A stretch of 5,395 nt of DNA from Acidobacteriota bacterium (GTDB lineage Bacteria; Planctomycetota; Phycisphaerae; WQYP01; JAJZKJ01). The translations under genes were made by a program, and so were the position numbers. How positions within the stretch are numbered: position 1 is the stretch's first letter; every line of letters starts with the position of its first letter. Positions 5,387 through 5,395 of the stretch are shown here, one piece after another. Below the pieces are notes generated by a model. That model ran no database searches and was not told where the DNA came from. It saw only the letters and a list, made by a program, of their open reading frames with translations. The stretch lies in contig JAJZKJ010000188.1 in the NCBI GenBank assembly GCA_021804195.1, positions 1-5,395 of the forward strand. Direction: 5' to 3'.

Positions 5387-5395
5387 TTACGGATC
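5370..5395. repeat. 26-bp exact duplicate of kinase-interior sequence at the window end
   Basis: This segment is identical to 2213-2238 and runs up to the last base of the window, which ends in GGATC. In ppdK it replaces the expected continuation and introduces the stop codon. The bases GCACCGG at the left of the match may be genuine ppdK sequence that served as microhomology at the junction. Confidence 0.9.

Overview
The window carries four recognisable protein genes, a possible tail of a fifth at the left edge, and an unusually large share of repeat-rich intergenic DNA. It is GC-rich bacterial DNA. The protein types, and intergenic repeats of the kind I associate with Verrucomicrobiota (Pedosphaera/Limisphaerales-like) and related PVC or soil/sediment bacteria, suggest such an organism, probably as a metagenome contig. 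This placement is inference: no rRNA or phylogenetic marker is present beyond a short piece of pyruvate, phosphate dikinase.

Layout: (1) Positions 2-136 may be the C-terminal end of an unidentified gene. (2) Positions 137-905 hold no convincing gene but several repeats: two inverted copies of a short 'accacagaga'-type repeat at 145-171 and 668-701, a 'gattacgcag' motif at 192-222, a perfect 12-bp hairpin at 367-408 and a long 21-bp-stem inverted repeat at 580-668. (3) A plus-strand gene (906-1622) encodes a small HEAT/TPR repeat protein. It converges across 150 bp on (4) a minus-strand pair, read from right to left: a GH20-type beta-N-acetylhexosaminidase (4609 to 2744), then a PfkB-family sugar kinase (2690 to 1773), separated by 53 bp of ACCATAAACC-type repeats. 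(5) The divergent intergenic region 4610-5008 holds a MITE-like 123-bp element with 16-bp terminal inverted repeats and an imperfect 8-bp flanking duplication, plus candidate promoters for both flanking genes. (6) ppdK starts at 5009 with a good ribosome binding site but runs into a stop codon at 5384.

The ppdK break coincides with the start of a 26-bp stretch (5370-5395) identical, in the same orientation, to the interior of the kinase gene (2213-2238). It is native, in-frame coding sequence in the kinase but gives a premature stop in ppdK. The simplest reading is a chimeric or mis-extended contig end, not biology.

Functionally, the hexosaminidase and kinase may form a two-gene transcription unit, with the hydrolase releasing a hexosamine from glycans or glycoconjugates. 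The kinase family has many possible substrates, and nothing here proves that it acts on the released sugar. PPDK is a central carbon enzyme (pyruvate/PEP interconversion). I see no CRISPR array, RNA gene, phage gene, defence cassette or transposase. I do not find a convincing new multi-gene system; the most distinctive content is the repeat elements and the anomalous right end.
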